Under the pieces are notes generated by a model. The model was not told the origin of the DNA, searched no databases, and saw nothing but the letters and a program-made list of their open reading frames with translations. A stretch of 40,437 bases of DNA from Rhodococcus sp. (in: high G+C Gram-positive bacteria) (GTDB lineage Bacteria > Actinomycetota > Actinomycetes > Mycobacteriales > Mycobacteriaceae): positions 1-40,437 of the forward strand of contig JAAZAD010000135.1 of NCBI GenBank assembly GCA_012514505.1. The letters run 5' to 3'. Made by a program: the position numbers and the translations under genes. How positions within the stretch are numbered: position 1 is the stretch's first letter; each line of letters starts with the position of its first letter. Below, piece after piece: positions 7,964-15,824 of this stretch.

Positions 7964-8797
7964 TCAGTCGCCCTGAATGTCCGGCGAGCTGATTCCGCCC
8001 ATGCGGCCCGGGGGTAGCACGATGAACTGTGCCTTACCGATCACGTTCTCTTCGGGAATGGTGCCCTGGCGTTCGTCACCGACGTGATAGCGCGAATCGG
8101 CCGAGTTGCTACGGTTGTCGCCCATCATCCACAAGTTGCCTTCGGGCACGGTGACGGGCCCGAAGCAGCGTCCGGACTTGCGTTCGGTCTCGCAGGTCAG
8201 TTCACCAGGAACGAATGGGAAGTCCATGGTGACGTACGGCTCGTCCAACGGCTTTCCGTCGACGAGGATGCGGCCTTGCTCATCGCAGCACTCGACAGTT
8301 TGCCCACCGGTCGCGATCACTCGCTTGACCAGATCGTTTTCGTCCGGCGGGACGACGCCCACCCACGATCCGACCTCTTGGAGGCCGCGTACCACCGGAT
8401 TGTCCGAGCGGGTGGAGACGTACCCCTCCGACCACGAATCCGGGCCACGGAACACGATGACGTCGCCGGGCTGAGGATCGCCGAAGCGGTAGCCGATCTT
8501 CTCCACGACGATGCGGTCACCGGTACATCCGGGGCAGCCGTGCAGGGTCGGTTCCATCGACGCAGACGGAATCAGGTACACCCGCGCGATGAAGGTTTGC
8601 AGGAGGAAGCTCAGAACGAGCGCCACAAGTATGAGGATGGGCAGCTCGCGCCAGAAGGAGCGCTCCTTCTTCTCCTTGCCGGTCTTGGCGAAACGCTCGA
8701 CCGCCTCGTCGGCGGCATCTCTGCCGTTCTCGGACGAATGCGAATCGGACGGCTGCGACACGGACGACAAGGCCTGCTCCTTCGGCGAATCAGTCAC
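7964..8797 (-). CDS. lepB: Signal peptidase I (LepB)
   Basis: LepB is the membrane endopeptidase that removes signal peptides from exported proteins. A cytoplasmic acidic and Lys-rich stretch (residues 1-48) precedes one transmembrane helix (about 50-70). The catalytic Ser is in [10 protein letters not shown] and the Lys in [10 protein letters not shown]; box E is [11 protein letters not shown]. Several Cys (HGCPGC, VECCDEQ) could form disulphides outside the cell. The start is uncertain. GTG 8797 has no ribosome site but lies 7 nt after TAATCT, suggesting a leaderless mRNA. TTG 8770 has AAGGAG at an ideal 6-nt spacing. The family function is certain. Confidence 0.94.
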   Translation of the reverse strand: MTDSPKEQALSSVSQPSDSHSSENGRDAADEAVERFAKTGKEKKERSFWRELPILILVALVLSFLLQTFIARVYLIPSASMEPTLHGCPGCTGDRIVVEKIGYRFGDPQPGDVIVFRGPDSWSEGYVSTRSDNPVVRGLQEVGSWVGVVPPDENDLVKRVIATGGQTVECCDEQGRILVDGKPLDEPYVTMDFPFVPGELTCETERKSGRCFGPVTVPEGNLWMMGDNRSNSADSRYHVGDERQGTIPEENVIGKAQFIVLPPGRMGGISSPDIQGD

Positions 8798-8841
8798 AAA
8801 AAACAGATTAGCCCGGCGCCGCAATCCTGCGACGCCGGGCT
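8798..8841 (-). terminator. Rho-independent terminator after rplS
   Basis: On the minus strand the arms AGCCCGGCG (8841-8833) and CGCCGGGCT (8818-8810) are perfectly complementary. A mismatch is followed by four inner pairs (CGCA/TGCG) closing a 4-nt loop. Six T residues (8803-8798) follow after a 6-nt spacer. It lies 12 nt after the rplS stop. The T-run ends exactly at the proposed lepB GTG, so the terminator and the lepB start are fused. Confidence 0.72.
8805..8810 (-). promoter_or_regulatory. Candidate leaderless -10 element of lepB
   Basis: TAATCT (8810-8805) fits the TAnnnT -10 pattern. Seven nt separate it from GTG 8797, the spacing expected when transcription starts on the start codon itself. 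Its first base is also the last base of the rplS terminator stem. I see no good -35. This supports GTG 8797 as a leaderless start but does not prove it. Confidence 0.4.
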
Positions 8842-8852
8842 CATCGGAAAGG

Positions 8853-9194
8853 TCAGCGCTTTTCCTTGATCTTGGCGGCCTTGCCACGCAGGTCGCGGAG
8901 GTAGTACAGCTTCGCCCGGCGGACGTCACCGCGGGTCAGGACCTCGATCTGTGCGAGGTTGGGGCTGTGAACCGGGAAGGTGCGCTCGACGCCGACACCG
9001 AAGGAAACCTTGCGGACGGTGAAGGTCTCGCGAACGCCGCCACCCTGACGGCGGATCACGACGCCCTTGAAGACCTGCACACGCTCCTTCGAGCCCTCGA
9101 TGACCTTCACGTGCACGTTGAGGGTATCGCCGGGGCGGAAGTCGGGGACGTCGTCGCGGAGGGACTTCTTGTCCAGGAAATCGAGGGTGTTCAT
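8853..9194 (-). CDS. rplS: 50S ribosomal protein L19
   Basis: L19 sits at the interface of the two ribosomal subunits. The 113-residue length is standard. The protein opens [19 protein letters not shown] and contains [13 protein letters not shown], the [17 protein letters not shown] block and the C-terminal [18 protein letters not shown], all L19 hallmarks. The ATG at 9194 has AAGGATGG about 8 nt upstream; the longer open frame is not native. A strong terminator follows 12 nt after the stop. An imperfect hairpin in the upstream gap could be a leader. In M. tuberculosis the lipoprotein gene lppW lies between trmD and rplS; here tex and a membrane protein occupy that place. Confidence 0.97.
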   Translation of the reverse strand: MNTLDFLDKKSLRDDVPDFRPGDTLNVHVKVIEGSKERVQVFKGVVIRRQGGGVRETFTVRKVSFGVGVERTFPVHSPNLAQIEVLTRGDVRRAKLYYLRDLRGKAAKIKEKR

Positions 9195-9229
9195 CGGTGT
9201 TCCATCCTTGCGTTTTCGCAGGAGCAGAG

Positions 9230-9277
9230 GAACCGAGCGGCACCCGGCAACTCGCGTAGCCGGTGCTCGTCTGGTTC
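9230..9277 (-). promoter_or_regulatory. Imperfect hairpin upstream of rplS
   Basis: GAACC (9230-9234) pairs with GGTTC (9273-9277), GCACC (9240-9244) with GGTGC (9262-9266), and GGC (9246-9248) with GCC (9259-9261). Small bulges separate these stems. The structure lies 36 nt ahead of rplS and 10 nt past the stop of the membrane-protein gene. It could be an intercistronic terminator without a T-run, or a leader controlling L19. Neither is proven. Confidence 0.3.
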
Positions 9278-9286
9278 GTGCCCAGT

Positions 9287-10171
9287 TCAAGTGGCGTCGC
9301 CTGGTCCAGGCAACCCGTCAATTGTGCCAGACCGAGATGCTTTCGACGAAATCGGTGCAGGGGCCGCGTGCACTGCCTGCTCGAGTTCGGCCTCGGCCGC
9401 CGTCCGCGCGTGTTCGACGTCGGGGGTTCCCGCAATCAGATCCTGCACGTAGATCTTGGCCCGGATCACCGGCCGGCGCCACCGGCGTTCCCGCTCCAGC
9501 GCCCGGCGCATCCGCTTCGGTTTTCTGGTGTATCGCCATCGCGCCCACGGTGCACCTGGCCTACTGAGGCGTAGAGCACCCACGATCAGGAACGGGAACA
9601 CGAACAATCCGACCAGACCTGTCCAGATCTTGCCTTTCGCCAACACGATCGCCGCCAGCAGCAGGTTGACCAGTGCAGCCACGCTGATGGCAACACGAAT
9701 CCACGTGCCGGAATCGTCACGGAATCCCGCGACGTCGAACAGCTCCAACGGGCGAAACCCGAGAAGCACGAACCCTGTCACGGCCACCGCCACGAACACG
9801 GCATCGACCGACGCCCTCCCCTGCTCGGCCCAGTAGACGTCTTGCAGATAGAAGATCAGCGCGAACTCGTCGAGTACCAGGGCTGCGCCGATGCCGAAGA
9901 AGGTGGCGAGCACGGCGCCGGTGGTCTGCGTGCCGTCTTCGTAGACGGCGATGATCGCCCCACCGGACACCAGCATGGTGACGACGCCGAACACGACGTG
10001 ATGAACATGGTGGCCGGCTGGGGTGACATTGCCCGGCCACCATTTCACCTCGGCACGGATCAACCGGACGCTCAGCCGGATGAACAGAAACGACACCAGA
10101 AAACCCAGAAGGAAGAACAGCAGCGGCAGCCTGCCGTTGCCGACGATCTCCCGCTCCAGCCAGTCCCGCAT
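9287..10171 (-). CDS. Uncharacterised six-helix membrane protein with His and Asp/Glu motifs
   Basis: I recognise the general type, as similar actinobacterial integral membrane proteins exist, but know of no function. The 294 residues contain about six hydrophobic segments, near 15-37, 54-76, 86-108, 122-140, 158-178 and 184-203. A cytoplasmic-looking, very Arg-rich tail follows ([13 protein letters not shown]), then an acidic helix. Before and in helix 2 is [10 protein letters not shown]; in helix 3 is [14 protein letters not shown]. Clustered histidines facing conserved acids inside a membrane suggest metal binding or proton transfer. That is inference. The ATG at 10171 has GAGAGG at 5 nt. 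The gene lies between tex and rplS, with 51 nt upstream and 92 nt downstream. Confidence 0.82.
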   Translation of the reverse strand: MRDWLEREIVGNGRLPLLFFLLGFLVSFLFIRLSVRLIRAEVKWWPGNVTPAGHHVHHVVFGVVTMLVSGGAIIAVYEDGTQTTGAVLATFFGIGAALVLDEFALIFYLQDVYWAEQGRASVDAVFVAVAVTGFVLLGFRPLELFDVAGFRDDSGTWIRVAISVAALVNLLLAAIVLAKGKIWTGLVGLFVFPFLIVGALRLSRPGAPWARWRYTRKPKRMRRALERERRWRRPVIRAKIYVQDLIAGTPDVEHARTAAEAELEQAVHAAPAPISSKASRSGTIDGLPGPGDAT

Positions 10172-10222
10172 CGGTACCTCTCAGATCGACCCAGATCCGA
10201 GCATTCCACGGGCACGACCGAG

Positions 10223-12532
10223 TTAACGCCCGAATCCGGCCTTCTTCAAGGCATCGGCCATGGAACCACCGGCAGGGGCCAAGTTTCCGCGGCTACCCCT
10301 CCGGTCGCGCTGCTCGCGGCCCGAGCGACTCCCACCCGTACGGCCTTCGTTCGGCTTACCCTGCCGGTCCTTCTTGGCCGGTCCGGCACCGGGTTCGTCG
10401 TCGAGACGCAGTGACAGTCCGATTCGTTGCCGTGCCTCGTCGACCTCGAGAACCTTGACCTTCACGACCTCGCCGGACTTCACGACGTCGTGCGGATCCT
10501 TCACGAAGTTGCGTGACATCGCCGAAACGTGGACGAGGCCGTCCTGGTGCACTCCCACGTCGACGAATGCACCGAAGGCGGCCACGTTGGTGACGACACC
10601 TTCGAGCACCATTCCAGGTTTGAGATGCGCGACCTTCTCGATTCCGTCCGCGAACGTGGCGGTCTTGAATTCGGGTCGTGGGTCGCGGCCGGGCTTCTCG
10701 AGTTCCCCGATGATGTCGGTGACCGTAGGCAAACCGAAGCGCTCGTCCGCGTAGTCGGCGGGATTCAGCGCCCGCAGTGCCCGTTCGTTGCCGATGATCT
10801 CCCGGACTCCGGTACCGGTGGCATCCACGATCTTGCGCACCACCGGGTACGCCTCGGGGTGCACGCTGGACGCGTCGAGCGGATCGTCCCCGTTGGGGAT
10901 ACGAAGGAAGCCGGCACACTGCTCGAAGGCCTTCGGCCCGAGCCGCGCGACGTCCTTGAGTCCCTTCCTGCTCCGGAACGGGCCGTTCTCGTCACGGTGC
11001 GTCACGATGCTCTCCGCCAGCGATCCGGCGATACCGGAAACACGCGAGAGCAGCGGCACCGAGGCGGTGTTGACGTCGACTCCGACCGCGTTGACAGCGT
11101 CTTCCACCACTGCCCCCAAGGATCGGGCAAGCAGCGTCTCGGAAATGTCGTGCTGGTACTGCCCCACCCCGATCGACTTGGGTTCGATCTTCACCAACTC
11201 CGCTAGGGGATCCTGGAGCCTGCGCGCGATGGACACGGCTCCTCGGATCGACACGTCGAGGTCCGGCAGCTCCTGCGACGCATAGGCGGACGCCGAATAC
11301 ACGGAGGCTCCCGCCTCCGAGACGACGATCTTGGTCAGGTTCGCCACGCCGGCCTTCTTGATCAGCTCGGCAGCCAGTGCGTCGGTTTCTCGTGACGCCG
11401 TGCCGTTTCCGATCGCGATGAGTTCGACACCATGCTGCGCAACGAGACGAGCCAGGGTCACGAGCGAAACGTCCCACTTACCGTGCGGCTGATGCGGGTA
11501 GATGGTCTCGTGGGCGACGACCTTGCCCGTCGCATCCACTACCGCCACCTTCGTTCCCGTGCGGAATCCCGGGTCGAGACCCATCGTCGGCCGCGTTCCC
11601 GCAGGTGCTGCAAGGAGCAGATCACGCAGATTGTTCGCGAACACCTCCACCGCGTCCGCCTCGGCCGACTGGCGCAACCGCATGCGAATATCGATTCCCA
11701 TGGTGATGAGCAACTTGGTTCGCCACGCCCAACGGACCGTGTCCAGCAACCACTTGTCGGCAGCACGCCCGCGGTCCGCAATGTCGAAACGGTTCGCGAT
11801 CCGACCCTCGAACACGGTAGGGACGCCAGGCGCGGGCTCTTCCTCGTCGGGGGCGAGGGTCAGCGTCAGCACGCCCTCTTTCTCACCTCGGAGGGCAGCG
11901 AGGATCCGGTGTGACGGCAGGTTCGTGAAGGGTTCGGAGAACTCGAAATAGTCGGCGAACTTCGCGCCTTCGGTTTCCTTGCCCTTCTTGACCGCGGTCA
12001 CGAGGCGTCCGCGCGTCCACATCAGCTCTCTGAGTTCGCCGACAAGATCGGCGTCCTCGGCGAATCGCTCGACCAGAATCGCGCGAGCACCGTCGAGCTG
12101 ATCGTCGGTGAACGCGGCGGGATCGGTGGACGGGTCGCCGATCAGCGCGTCTGCCACCGGCTCGTGCCCGGCTTCACGCGCGATCTGCGCTTTGGTGCGC
12201 CGCTTCGGTTTGAACGGCAGGTAGATGTCCTCGAGCCGGGCCTTCGTGTCCGCGAGCATGATCTGCCCGCGTAATTGGTCGTCGAGTTTTCCCTGACCGT
12301 CGATGGATTCGAGAATCGCGTCACGGCGTTCGTCGAGCTCTCGCAGATACCGCAGACGTTCTTCGAGTTGGCGCAGCTGCGCGTCGTCGAGCATGCCCGT
12401 GACTTCCTTGCGGTACCGGGCGATGAACGGGACTGTCGACCCTCCGTCGAGAAGGTCGACGGCCGCGGCCACCTGCCCTTCGCGTACGTCGAGTTCCTCG
12501 GCAATGCGCTGATTCACGGTCTTGAGAGTCAC
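10223..12532 (-). CDS. tex: Tex-family RNA-binding transcription accessory protein
   Basis: Tex is a cytoplasmic nucleic-acid-binding protein linked to transcription and, in pathogens, to stress and virulence-gene expression. The 769 residues show the family order: an N-terminal helical domain (MTLKTVNQRIAEELDV), a YqgF-like RNase H fold (MGLDPGFRTGTKVAVVD, near 318), a helix-hairpin-helix (VDVNTASVPLLSRVSGI, near 495), and an S1 domain (KPGMVLEGVVTNVAAFGAFVDVG, near 645). A charged Arg/Gly tail (about 715-769) follows. GTG 12532 is the start. It lacks a good ribosome site, but a TAGGGT -10-like hexamer lies 8 nt upstream, so it may be leaderless. GTG 12517 is a less likely alternative. Confidence 0.94.
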   Translation of the reverse strand: MTLKTVNQRIAEELDVREGQVAAAVDLLDGGSTVPFIARYRKEVTGMLDDAQLRQLEERLRYLRELDERRDAILESIDGQGKLDDQLRGQIMLADTKARLEDIYLPFKPKRRTKAQIAREAGHEPVADALIGDPSTDPAAFTDDQLDGARAILVERFAEDADLVGELRELMWTRGRLVTAVKKGKETEGAKFADYFEFSEPFTNLPSHRILAALRGEKEGVLTLTLAPDEEEPAPGVPTVFEGRIANRFDIADRGRAADKWLLDTVRWAWRTKLLITMGIDIRMRLRQSAEADAVEVFANNLRDLLLAAPAGTRPTMGLDPGFRTGTKVAVVDATGKVVAHETIYPHQPHGKWDVSLVTLARLVAQHGVELIAIGNGTASRETDALAAELIKKAGVANLTKIVVSEAGASVYSASAYASQELPDLDVSIRGAVSIARRLQDPLAELVKIEPKSIGVGQYQHDISETLLARSLGAVVEDAVNAVGVDVNTASVPLLSRVSGIAGSLAESIVTHRDENGPFRSRKGLKDVARLGPKAFEQCAGFLRIPNGDDPLDASSVHPEAYPVVRKIVDATGTGVREIIGNERALRALNPADYADERFGLPTVTDIIGELEKPGRDPRPEFKTATFADGIEKVAHLKPGMVLEGVVTNVAAFGAFVDVGVHQDGLVHVSAMSRNFVKDPHDVVKSGEVVKVKVLEVDEARQRIGLSLRLDDEPGAGPAKKDRQGKPNEGRTGGSRSGREQRDRRGSRGNLAPAGGSMADALKKAGFGR

Positions 12533-12540
12533 AAAAACTG

Positions 12541-12546
12541 ACCCTA
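12541..12546 (-). promoter_or_regulatory. Candidate leaderless -10 element of tex
   Basis: TAGGGT (12546-12541) fits TAnnnT. It is followed by CAGTTTTT and then GTGACT at the tex start. The arrangement resembles that at lepB (T-run then GTGACT). A short GTCCC/GGGAC stem (about 12563-12551) lies just upstream, between the trmD and tex genes. No -35 is evident. Confidence 0.3.
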
Positions 12547-12589
12547 CAGTCCCCGTGGGACACCGATTTCGGCGGTGAGCGACGACCCT

Positions 12590-13282
12590 TCAGGGCAGCA
12601 GATCCGGGCGCCGCTGCGCAGTCCGGGCAAGCGACTGCTCTCGGCGCCACGCGGCAACCTTGGCATGGTCGCCGGACAGAAGAACGGGGGGCACGTCGAG
12701 GTCGCGCCAACTGGCGGGACGGGTATAGCTCGGACCTTCGAGCAGCCCGTCGGAGAACGAATCTTCTTGGTGTGACTGCTGATTCCCCAGAACACCGGGC
12801 AGCAGGCGCACGACGGCCTCCGCCATCACCAGCACGGCGGCCTCACCGCCGATGAGCACGTAATCACCGATGCTCACCTCTTCGACACGCACACGTCGGG
12901 CTGCATCGTCGAACACGCGCTGATCGATTCCCTCGTACCGGCCACACGCGAACACGAGGTGCTTCTCCTGCGACCACCGGTGCGCCGTCGACTGAGTGAA
13001 CGGAACTCCGGCCGGGGTGGGCACCACGAGAACCGGGTCCGCATCCGCTTCCGGCGCCGTCAACACGTCGTCGAGTGCGGGACCCCAGACACTCGGCTTC
13101 ATGACCATGCCCGGGCCGCCGCCGTACGGCGAATCGTCCACCGCCTTGTGGACGTCGTGCGTCCAGTCACGGAGGTCGTGCACACCGACCGAGATCAGTC
13201 CCTTGTCGATGGCCTTGCCCAGCAAGGCAGCTCGGAGCGGCTCCAGATATTCGGGAAAGATGGTGACGACGTCGAGGCGCAC
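12590..13282 (-). CDS. trmD: tRNA (guanine37-N1)-methyltransferase TrmD
   Basis: TrmD methylates G37 next to the anticodon using S-adenosylmethionine, which prevents +1 frameshifting. The 230-residue SPOUT protein opens [19 protein letters not shown]. It contains [15 protein letters not shown], the cofactor-site loop [13 protein letters not shown], and the knot strand [20 protein letters not shown]. The C-terminal domain ends [13 protein letters not shown]. Start is GTG 13282, 9 nt after the rimM stop, with only a weak ribosome site, consistent with coupling to rimM. It is the last gene of the rpsP-khpA-rimM-trmD unit; 57 nt separate it from tex. Confidence 0.97.
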   Translation of the reverse strand: MRLDVVTIFPEYLEPLRAALLGKAIDKGLISVGVHDLRDWTHDVHKAVDDSPYGGGPGMVMKPSVWGPALDDVLTAPEADADPVLVVPTPAGVPFTQSTAHRWSQEKHLVFACGRYEGIDQRVFDDAARRVRVEEVSIGDYVLIGGEAAVLVMAEAVVRLLPGVLGNQQSHQEDSFSDGLLEGPSYTRPASWRDLDVPPVLLSGDHAKVAAWRREQSLARTAQRRPDLLP

Positions 13283-13291
13283 GAGTATCGC

Positions 13292-13840
13292 CTACTTGCC
13301 GTCGGCCGGTTCGCCGAAATCGGGATCGAGCAGCCCCTCGGGCGGATCGATCTCGACGACACCGTCCGCTACCGACACCGATGTGACGATGGCCGCAACG
13401 AAGGGAACGAGAATCTCTCGGTCTTCTCCGACCGGCCGGATCGACAACAATTCACCGGCCGCCGAATGGAGCACCTCGCCCACCGTTCCCACCTCGGAGC
13501 CGTCCGCCAAGCGCACGGACAGACCCTCGAGTTCGTGGTCGTAGAACTCGTCCGGATCATCCGGCGTTTCGAGTTGGGAACTGTCGATCACGAACAGCGT
13601 TCCGCGCAGCGCGTCCGCCGCATTACGGTCGGCCACTCCGACAAGACGCAGCAGAAGCCGCCCGGAGTGCTCCCGGGCGGCTTCCACCTCATACGTTTCG
13701 AGTGTGCGCTCGCGCGGCTTGTGTCCATGCAATTCGGCACCGACGGCAAATCGCTCGTCGGGTTCGTCGGTACGAACCTCGACTACCAGTTCACCTTTGA
13801 TGCCGTGCGATTTGACCACTCGGCCGACTACGAGCTCCAC
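13292..13840 (-). CDS. rimM: 16S rRNA processing protein RimM
   Basis: RimM helps maturation of the 30S head by binding S19 near helices 31 and 33b of 16S rRNA. The 182 residues have the N-terminal RimM barrel ([19 protein letters not shown], residues 4-22) and a C-terminal PRC-barrel ([19 protein letters not shown], about 100-175, with [10 protein letters not shown]). GTG 13840 is the start, 12 nt after khpA. Its position between khpA and trmD is the usual actinobacterial and general bacterial order. Confidence 0.96.
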   Translation of the reverse strand: MELVVGRVVKSHGIKGELVVEVRTDEPDERFAVGAELHGHKPRERTLETYEVEAAREHSGRLLLRLVGVADRNAADALRGTLFVIDSSQLETPDDPDEFYDHELEGLSVRLADGSEVGTVGEVLHSAAGELLSIRPVGEDREILVPFVAAIVTSVSVADGVVEIDPPEGLLDPDFGEPADGK

Positions 13841-13852
13841 TGCCTGAGCCGT

Positions 13853-14095
13853 CTACTGATCGGTGTCGACGACATCGACACGGATGCCGCGGCCACCGAT
13901 TCCGGAGACCAGGGTCCGCAGCGCTGTGGCGGTGCGCCCGCCACGGCCGATGACCTTGCCCAGATCGTCAGGGTTCACATGAACCTCGACGGTGCGTCCC
14001 CGACGCCCGGTGATCAGCTCGACGCGAACGTCGTCGGGATTGGCGACGATGCCCCGAACGAGATGCTCAACGGCATCGGCGACGACGTCACTCAC
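13853..14095 (-). CDS. khpA: KH-domain RNA-binding protein KhpA
   Basis: This 80-residue single-KH protein (Rv2908c type) binds RNA, often as a partner of KhpB/Jag, and affects small-RNA biology and cell division in other bacteria. The KH signature GXXG appears as [16 protein letters not shown] in the C-terminal half. The start is GTG 14095, overlapping the rpsP stop by 4 nt (GTGA), so it is translationally coupled to S16. KhpB is not in this window; its usual place is near rnpA-yidC. Confidence 0.95.
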   Translation of the reverse strand: MSDVVADAVEHLVRGIVANPDDVRVELITGRRGRTVEVHVNPDDLGKVIGRGGRTATALRTLVSGIGGRGIRVDVVDTDQ

Positions 14096-14559
14096 TTCTG
14101 CGCAGCCTCGGCGTCATCCGCTGCGGCCTCTTCTGCCGGAGCGTCGGCAGCGGCGTCGGCGTCATCGGCCTTCGCCTTCTTCTTCTTGGGGGTGACGGCC
14201 TCGGCAACGGGCTCGTTCTCGGCCTGCGCGAGCGCAGCCTGGAACAGCTCGAGCTTGGTGGGCTTGGCCTCTGCCTTCTTGAGGGTTCCCTCGGCGCCGG
14301 GGAGGCCCTTGAACTTCTGCCAGTCACCGGTGACCTTGAGGATGGCCTCGACGGGCTCGGTGGGCTGTGCGCCCACGCCCAGCCAGTACTGCGCACGCTC
14401 GGAATCGACCTCGATCAACGAGGGCTCTTCCTTGGGCTGGTACTTGCCGATGGTCTCGATGACGCGGCCGTTGCGGCGCGTACGCGAGTCGGCGACGACG
14501 ATGCGGTACTGCGGGTTGCGGATCTTGCCGAGCCGGGTGAGCTTGATCTTGACAGCCAT
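14092..14559 (-). CDS. rpsP: 30S ribosomal protein S16
   Basis: S16 stabilises the 5' domain of 16S rRNA during 30S assembly. The protein opens [20 protein letters not shown] and carries [18 protein letters not shown] and the [15 protein letters not shown] segment. It has 155 residues; the core ends near 110 and a low-complexity Ala/Asp/Glu/Lys tail follows, as is common in actinobacteria. The ATG at 14559 has GAAGGAG about 10 nt upstream. It is the first gene of the ribosome-maturation unit, with a 175-nt upstream gap that should contain its promoter. Confidence 0.97.
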   Translation of the reverse strand: MAVKIKLTRLGKIRNPQYRIVVADSRTRRNGRVIETIGKYQPKEEPSLIEVDSERAQYWLGVGAQPTEPVEAILKVTGDWQKFKGLPGAEGTLKKAEAKPTKLELFQAALAQAENEPVAEAVTPKKKKAKADDADAAADAPAEEAAADDAEAAQK

Positions 14560-14734
14560 TGCTGTGGGTTCTCCTTCAGCGCGCACGAGTGCGCACTTGT
14601 CACGTGCAATTCAGCGACCCGCAGGGATAGCGAGCCCGGTTTTGCCTCTAACCTGTGACCGCCGCGCGGTACGTAACCGGATGCGACGACAGCGGTCTAT
14701 TCTGCCAGACGCGCGCCGCCCAGCGAAAACCAGG
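14560..14734. other. rpsP upstream region
   Basis: This 175-nt gap separates the amidohydrolase stop from rpsP. It should hold the rpsP promoter and 5' leader. I see an AGTGCGCACT palindrome near 14591 and a GCAGAATAG stretch that could contain a -10, but no convincing -35/-10 pair, and no hairpin with a T-run. Confidence 0.3.
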
Positions 14735-15820
14735 TCATTTCGCCTTGACGACTGCTCCGCGAAGCACCACCAGGTCGGGTTCACGGAGAGCGTCGACACT
14801 CGTGCGTGGATCCTCCCGAAACACCACCAGGTCTGCGGGCGCTCCCGCGCTCAGGCTCTCGTGCCCCAGCCACGTCCGGGCGTTCCAGCTGGCCGCGCCC
14901 AGTGCGTCGGTCGGCGACATGCCGACCGACTTCAGTTCTTCGACCTCGTCGGCGATTCGGCCGTGCCTGATCGAGCCACCGGCGTCGGTACCCGCGTAGA
15001 TGGGAATTCCGGCCTCGTACGCGGCGCCGATCGTCGACTTCACCCGTGAGTGGAGGTCTCTCATGTGCGCCGCATAGATCGGGTACTTGCCCGCGGAATC
15101 GGCGATCTCCGGGAACGTCGCGATGTTCACGAGAGTCGGAACGAGGGCGGTGCCGGATGCCACCATCAGGTCGATGGTCTCGTCCCTGAGCCCGGTGCCG
15201 TGCTCGATGCAGTCGATGCCCGCGTTGATCAGTCCGGGCAGCGCATCCTCGGCAAACACGTGCGCGGTTACCCGGGCACCCTCACGGTGCGCCGCCGCGA
15301 TCGCCTCGACCAGAATGTCGTCACTCCACAGCGGTGCCAGATCGCCGATCGAGCGGTCGATCCAGTCACCGACGAGTTTGACCCAACCGTCACCTGCCCG
15401 GGCCTGACGCACGACCTCGTCGGGTAGCTGCGATTCGTCGTCGAGGTCGACGGGCAGACCCGGTATGTAGCGTTTGGGAGCCGCAATGTGCTGACCGGCC
15501 CGGACGATTCTCGGCAGGTCCGGCCGGTCGTCGATGAAGCGGGTGTCGACGGGCGAACCCGCATCGCGAAGCAACAGGACACCGGCGTCGCGCTCGGTGA
15601 CGGCCTGCGCCAACAGGCCATCTCGGCTTTCACCGCCACCGCCACCGAACTTGATTCCGACGTGGCAGTGCGCGTCGACGAGCCCGGGGAGGATCCACCC
15701 TGAATCGGACACGGTTTCCGCTCCGGCGATCGGCTCGAACGAGATCACGCCGCCGTCGACCCACAGGTCGGTCTCCTGCTCACCGGGCAGGAGTTTTCCG
15801 CGTAGATGCAGGGCGCTCAT
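14735..15820 (-). CDS. Amidohydrolase-family metal-dependent hydrolase
   Basis: The 361-residue cytoplasmic protein belongs to the imidazolonepropionase-like branch of the amidohydrolase superfamily (Rv2915c type); the substrate is unknown. Metal-site elements are visible. The HxH pair is in VDAHCHVGIKFGGG, a Lys in WVKLVGDW could be the bridging ligand, His residues are in TAHVFAED and IEHGTGL, and the last Asp is in GTDAGGSIRHG. N- and C-terminal beta segments form the usual composite domain. The start at ATG 15820 lies 4 nt after the ffh stop, so it is co-transcribed with ffh although no functional link is known. Confidence 0.9.
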   Translation of the reverse strand: MSALHLRGKLLPGEQETDLWVDGGVISFEPIAGAETVSDSGWILPGLVDAHCHVGIKFGGGGGESRDGLLAQAVTERDAGVLLLRDAGSPVDTRFIDDRPDLPRIVRAGQHIAAPKRYIPGLPVDLDDESQLPDEVVRQARAGDGWVKLVGDWIDRSIGDLAPLWSDDILVEAIAAAHREGARVTAHVFAEDALPGLINAGIDCIEHGTGLRDETIDLMVASGTALVPTLVNIATFPEIADSAGKYPIYAAHMRDLHSRVKSTIGAAYEAGIPIYAGTDAGGSIRHGRIADEVEELKSVGMSPTDALGAASWNARTWLGHESLSAGAPADLVVFREDPRTSVDALREPDLVVLRGAVVKAK

Positions 15821-15824
15821 CGGC

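Noticed and set aside
9287..10171. Reading the HHVHH membrane protein as a fatty acid desaturase or hydroxylase
   Set aside because: Those families need three separated His boxes in a fixed order; only one His cluster is visible here, so I left the function open.
14591..14600. AGTGCGCACT palindrome ahead of rpsP
   Set aside because: A single 10-bp palindrome in high-GC DNA is weak evidence, and I know no regulator that matches it.
12959..15049. Long plus-strand open frame of about 696 codons across trmD-rimM-khpA-rpsP
   Set aside because: It is antisense to five recognised genes with good starts and motifs, and its translation shows no recognisable domain. High GC makes long antisense frames common.
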